A program made the translations under genes and the position numbers. A DNA stretch of 64,000 nucleotides, taken from assembly GCA_018697195.1 (NCBI GenBank), contig CM031858.1, positions 109,616,944 through 109,680,943 of the forward strand, given 5' to 3'. Under the pieces are notes generated by a model. That model was not told the DNA's origin, did not search any database, and saw only the letters and a program-made list of their open reading frames with translations. The number at the start of each line of letters is the position of its first letter. The stretch's first letter is position 1. Source of the stretch: Certhia americana. Lineage: Eukaryota; Chordata; Aves; Passeriformes; Certhiidae. Of this stretch, positions 60,014-64,000 are shown one piece after another.

Positions 60014-63000
60014 GTAAGTTGTGTGGTCTTCTGGAGCCATTTTCAAGGTGCCTTGGGCAGGCGATTGAGGAGCTAACAGAATGGAGCTCTGATCAAAACA
60101 GAAATATGTTTTCTGACACATGTGCCAGACTACCAGTGTTTACAGCACATGAATTCTGATCTAAAATCCATTAGATTTAAGTGGAACTTATCCATGACTG
60201 AAATACTAATTGCAAAAATATGTTCAGATGCTCATCTTATCTTTGTATGGGACTAGTTTTAATGCTTATTTTTTCTCCTAGCTTTAGTATTATCTTTCCT
60301 CACTGTAGAAAGAAAGAAAGAAAAAAAAATCCTATTTACCAGCATTTCATAGGTAATCTGGACCAACCTCTCTTCATATGCAATGGATATAGAGCTTTAT
60401 TTGCAGCAGTCACATACAAAATCCTCTCTGTAAGCTTTGTCTGCACACATGCAAATAATAAGTGCATTATTCATCTTCTGCTGTGCACCAAATGTGCTGG
60501 TTGGAGGAAATTCCTTGACCAGAAACTTTTTAAGGCTACTATTGTAACACAACACAGAAGCAAAATCTTAGCATTTGTTTGAAGACATTTCTCTAACTCA
60601 GAATATCTTTTTCTAGAATGACTGACCAATACTAACAAATACCTAGCATCCTTACAAATACCTTAGGACATCACAGAGGGTCAGACAATAATAATGCCAT
60701 CAGTCTGTGACAGGTGTATGAATAAGAAAAGAAGAATACAGATTACTAAAATTCAAATAGCTGAGGTATTCAGACATTGAATTTTCATTGCAATAATTTG
60801 TTGAATCAGATTTTTAAATAACTCAAGAGAAGTCTCCAGTAGCAGCAGAATATTCAAGCACAGAATGATAAGCACATTAATTGAGTAAAAAAAAAAAGAA
60901 AAACCCAGACAAGACTATAAGGAGAGATAACTTTCACTCCAGTGGAATTTTTTTTTTTTTTTTTAATAATAAAGAAAAAAAAAAAAAAACAACTTTTTCT
61001 CATTGTAAGGAGCAAGAAAATTTATGATACTGAAAGAGAAACAAACAACTCCACTCCCAAATGCTGAGTGTTAACCTAGGAATAAATGACTCCTAAATTT
61101 ATATACTTTAATGAACAGAGAAACTCTATGAAAATGACACATTTTTTTCAAGGAATGCAGAGACAAGGATAACATCTTATCCCAAGTGAGCATTCCTTTT
61201 ATTACTAGGAAACCAAATTATTTCAAATGTAAGTGCTGCTTAACATCTAATACAAAATACAATTTACGGAAGAATGAGATAAATATAATGTCATTATTAA
61301 ATGCCCTCACTTCTGGGGCATAACAGTGTTTTCGTTTAGTTTGCAACATTGCTCTCAAAAAGCCCATGGAGACAAATCCTGTAGTTCTTAGGCAACTTCT
61401 ATTCACACTTTAGGTTAGTATACTCAAAAAAATCTAATCACTTCTCCTTAAATATAAATTGAGAAGATTAACCCTAGCCAAGTGAGAACCATTTTGCTGA
61501 GGAATGGCAGTGAAGGAACATTAAATCACAGCTTTTATTGCAGGTAAATATTTTAACATTTTTCTTGACTTGTATCATAACCAAGGTTGCTTTCAGTGAT
61601 TCCACTGACTTTAGGTGATGACAGTTGTTTGAACCAAGTTTTCATATGTGATTACGATCTTATTCTTTTGGGGAAGCCAGAATTTCCCTGTGTTAAAACA
61701 ACTAAAAATATAAATGAAGTCCAGGAACCCAATCTGCAAACACTCCTGTTAGGTGAATAACATTTTGTAGTTACAGTACCTAGCAGATACATACAGGAAG
61801 GTTACATTTTGTACAAATGTTTGTTGTAGTTATGTTTTTACCATTTTGTTTTCCTGTTTTTACTTTGCAAGCACACTTCATGGAATTAAGCAAATGTTCT
61901 TCGCAACTGTTTAATTTGAGTGATAGTACTTAAAGGGCAGTGGGGGAGTTAGAATAGTAGCAGCTGACTTTATTAGGAGGCTTATTTCAAAATGACTCTA
62001 GCTATAAATATGCAAGAAGAGATAACTTGATCTTAGACACATACTGAGGAAGGGTTTAGGGCACAGAACATGTGATTTGAATTCTATATAAGCTCTTCCC
62101 AAGACTAGCTTTTACCCTCTCACTCCTCACAAGTTTTTGGAAATCTAGGTCTTATCACGTGGTTCAGGAGTTGCAGTCACCAAACATAGCTTTCATGTGA
62201 CCTAGGCTACAAGTCATGAAAGAAAAGGCCTCTGTGTATTTGAAGTAGTTCCCCAACCCTCCATATTTTTTTTTTTTTAACTCTAAAATAAGAGCTCATG
62301 TTCCTGAGACATTTCCTCATAAGTCTGCATCTGAGAGCACAGTTTATCTCAATGCAGTATGTGTCCTAAGAGTTCATAAACATCAATATATGCACAGTAC
62401 AGATTTAACCTGGCCACAATATACAGCTACAGTCCAGATAGTCAAAAACAGAATTGGGATTGCAGTATGGGCTGGTATTGTAGAAACTTTACTGGAAGAG
62501 CACAGCTTTTTAATTTAACTGTCCATCTTACTGCAGATGCTGGCAGTCCACATCCTATTAAGAATAAGGAACCATGTTATATTTAGTTCCCCACTCAGAC
62601 AGAAATACAAGTGTATTGTGCTGTTCAGAAGCAAACACAGCATTTTCCTAACAGTGCTGAATGCTGAGCATCTTCTGCCTTGTGCTAATCCCCTCCACGC
62701 TCTGAATCACACACTGTCCTGTTGGCTCTCAATGCAGAAGTAATGCTGAAAGGTTTCCTTGTGAGACCAGTTGCATTGAATGGCTACCACTTAATAATTA
62801 AAATAAAAAAAGTGCCATTAACTTCTGGTAGTGGGCATGCCTTTTCAAGTGAGCTCTTGTTTCCAGTTTTCTGGCAGTTCTGGATGGTTAACATCTGACA
62901 CTCTGGGGCAGTATGCCTTAGGGAAAGCACCATTCCAGCTCCATCCACATTTTCCTCAAACTAAAACTAATTTGTTTTTCTGAACAAAGATTTTGAGGCA

Positions 63001-64000
63001 GACACCATTTTTCCTTTTCATTGCTTTATGTCTAGACTATCCAGATTATAAGCAGAAGTACATGGATTGCTAACTTCTTCTCATATGCAGGATCTCAGTA
63101 ATTTTATTTCACAGCTTCAAGCACATTTGCTTCCAATATTACTTTTATTAAAGCAATATAAATTAAAACAGGAATTACTAATTAAACTAGAAGAAAACAG
63201 ATGCATACACTTTACAGTCTGGGATACTTGTTTCAACTAGGACTTGGATTCTCTGCAGGTTTGGTCTGTCCTGAATGCACTTGATTACACTCGTATTGGA
63301 CCAGTGAGATTTTTTCAGTCTTGACAAATAAGAAAAATGAAAATTAGTATGGGATTTTCAATCCTGTCACATCTTAATTTAAGCAAAAGCTCTGTCATTC
63401 AATCTTTTTTATTTACCACCATTAACCAAAGATTACATATAAGGTGAAGGACAAGAAAAAGACTAGGAAAAGAAAGCTCAATAGCACAACTGATTCTGTC
63501 CCAGATAAGCAGCCTGTCAGTGGGTTTTTTTTTTTTTACTTCCTCTCCTCCTCAAGTTTGTTTTCTGCCTAGACAGTTATTCCTTGCCATAAGACAGGAA
63601 AATTTCACTAGTTCCCCCAGTCAAGCCTTTCTTCATTTTTCCTTCAGCTAAATAATGTGATTATGAAGTGCTATAAATATCAAATAAATATTTTCAGCAG
63701 AAAAAGAAGTAAAAAACAAACAAACACAAAACGTTAAAAAATCAGAAACTAAGTAAAAGGAAGGAAGGAGGGAAAAGAGATAAATGGGGTTTAGGAGTTA
63801 AGTATGTAAATATTTAAACAGCTGTCATACAAAGCTTGAAAAGCCTCCTTTTCAAACAAATAGGGTGTAGTGCCAGCTATACTTCTTTCTGCTGGAGTTT
63901 TTTCATCCACAGTTTTTTGTTATGAGCTGAGCATGTAAGCTCTGAGCTGGGAATTCCTATTGCTCATTTATATGGTACCCAGTGGAAGAGGCCCCTGCTC
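60014..64000 (+). other. TTR: TTR intron 2 (open at window end)
   Basis: At least 3,987 bp with no coding exon found. Holds an inverted poly-T/poly-A pair (about 60950-60989), a poly-T tract near 63523-63538 and AT-rich sequence. Exon 3 must lie beyond 64000. Confidence 0.75.
60950..60989. repeat. Poly-T / poly-A inverted repeat
   Basis: About 15-16 T, a short AATAATAAAG spacer, then about 16 A. It could fold as a simple hairpin. Confidence 0.8.

Noticed and set aside
60014..64000. Search for TTR exons 3 and 4
   Set aside because: No sequence encoding the conserved exon 3 or exon 4 segments was found. The open frame at 60220-60582 shows no TTR similarity.
1..64000. CRISPR arrays, bacterial operons, phage or retroviral genomes
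   Set aside because: Nothing of this kind was seen. The DNA is ordinary vertebrate nuclear sequence, and the only transposon family I recognise with confidence is CR1.

Overview
This 64-kb window is vertebrate, almost certainly avian, nuclear DNA. Genes are split by GT-AG introns and intergenic DNA is AT-rich. The interspersed repeats I recognise are mostly decayed CR1 LINEs with bird-type 3' ends. The two complete or near-complete genes are recognisable desmosomal and transthyretin genes in the order known from amniotes (desmoglein - DSG2 - TTR). All genes lie on the + strand. I cannot name the species. The TTR N-terminus is bird/reptile-like (three residues longer than in eutherian mammals).

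Layout. (1) 1-4.1 kb: the last two coding exons and 3'UTR of a desmoglein of DSG1/DSG3/DSG4 type. (2) 4.1-14.9 kb: intergenic, with CR1 fragments (one is a sense/antisense mosaic), two (TA)n microsatellites and a G-quadruplex motif. (3) 14.9-39.1 kb: complete DSG2. A CpG-rich promoter leads into 15 coding exons whose frames all join into one 1,126-residue protein (human DSG2 is about 1,118), followed by a 1.8-kb 3'UTR. Exons 1 and 2 (45 and 36 bp) are too short to appear as ORFs and were placed by splice signals and homology. Intron 1 opens with a GC-rich 35-bp minisatellite. (4) 39.1-58.9 kb: 20 kb of intergenic DNA with no gene I can support. It holds an antisense CR1, a polypurine repeat containing a 10-N assembly gap, and a strong CTCF-like motif in a GC-rich island. 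(5) 58.9-64 kb: the TTR promoter, exon 1 and exon 2. Exons 3-4 are not in the window and should lie downstream.

How it fits together. The two desmogleins are single-pass desmosomal cadherins. They have Ca2+-binding EC repeats, a furin-type propeptide site (visible in DSG2), a plakoglobin-binding motif and C-terminal desmoglein repeats. TTR is an unrelated secreted thyroid-hormone carrier with a compact TATA/FOXA-type promoter, so the 20-kb gap probably separates differently regulated domains. I found no previously undescribed system. The points most worth a second look are a likely GC-AG intron in DSG2, loss of the second juxtamembrane cysteine, a HAL tripeptide where human desmogleins have RAL or YAL, repeats flanking the DSG2 start, an in-frame open stretch with a good splice donor in intron 14, and the CTCF-like site.
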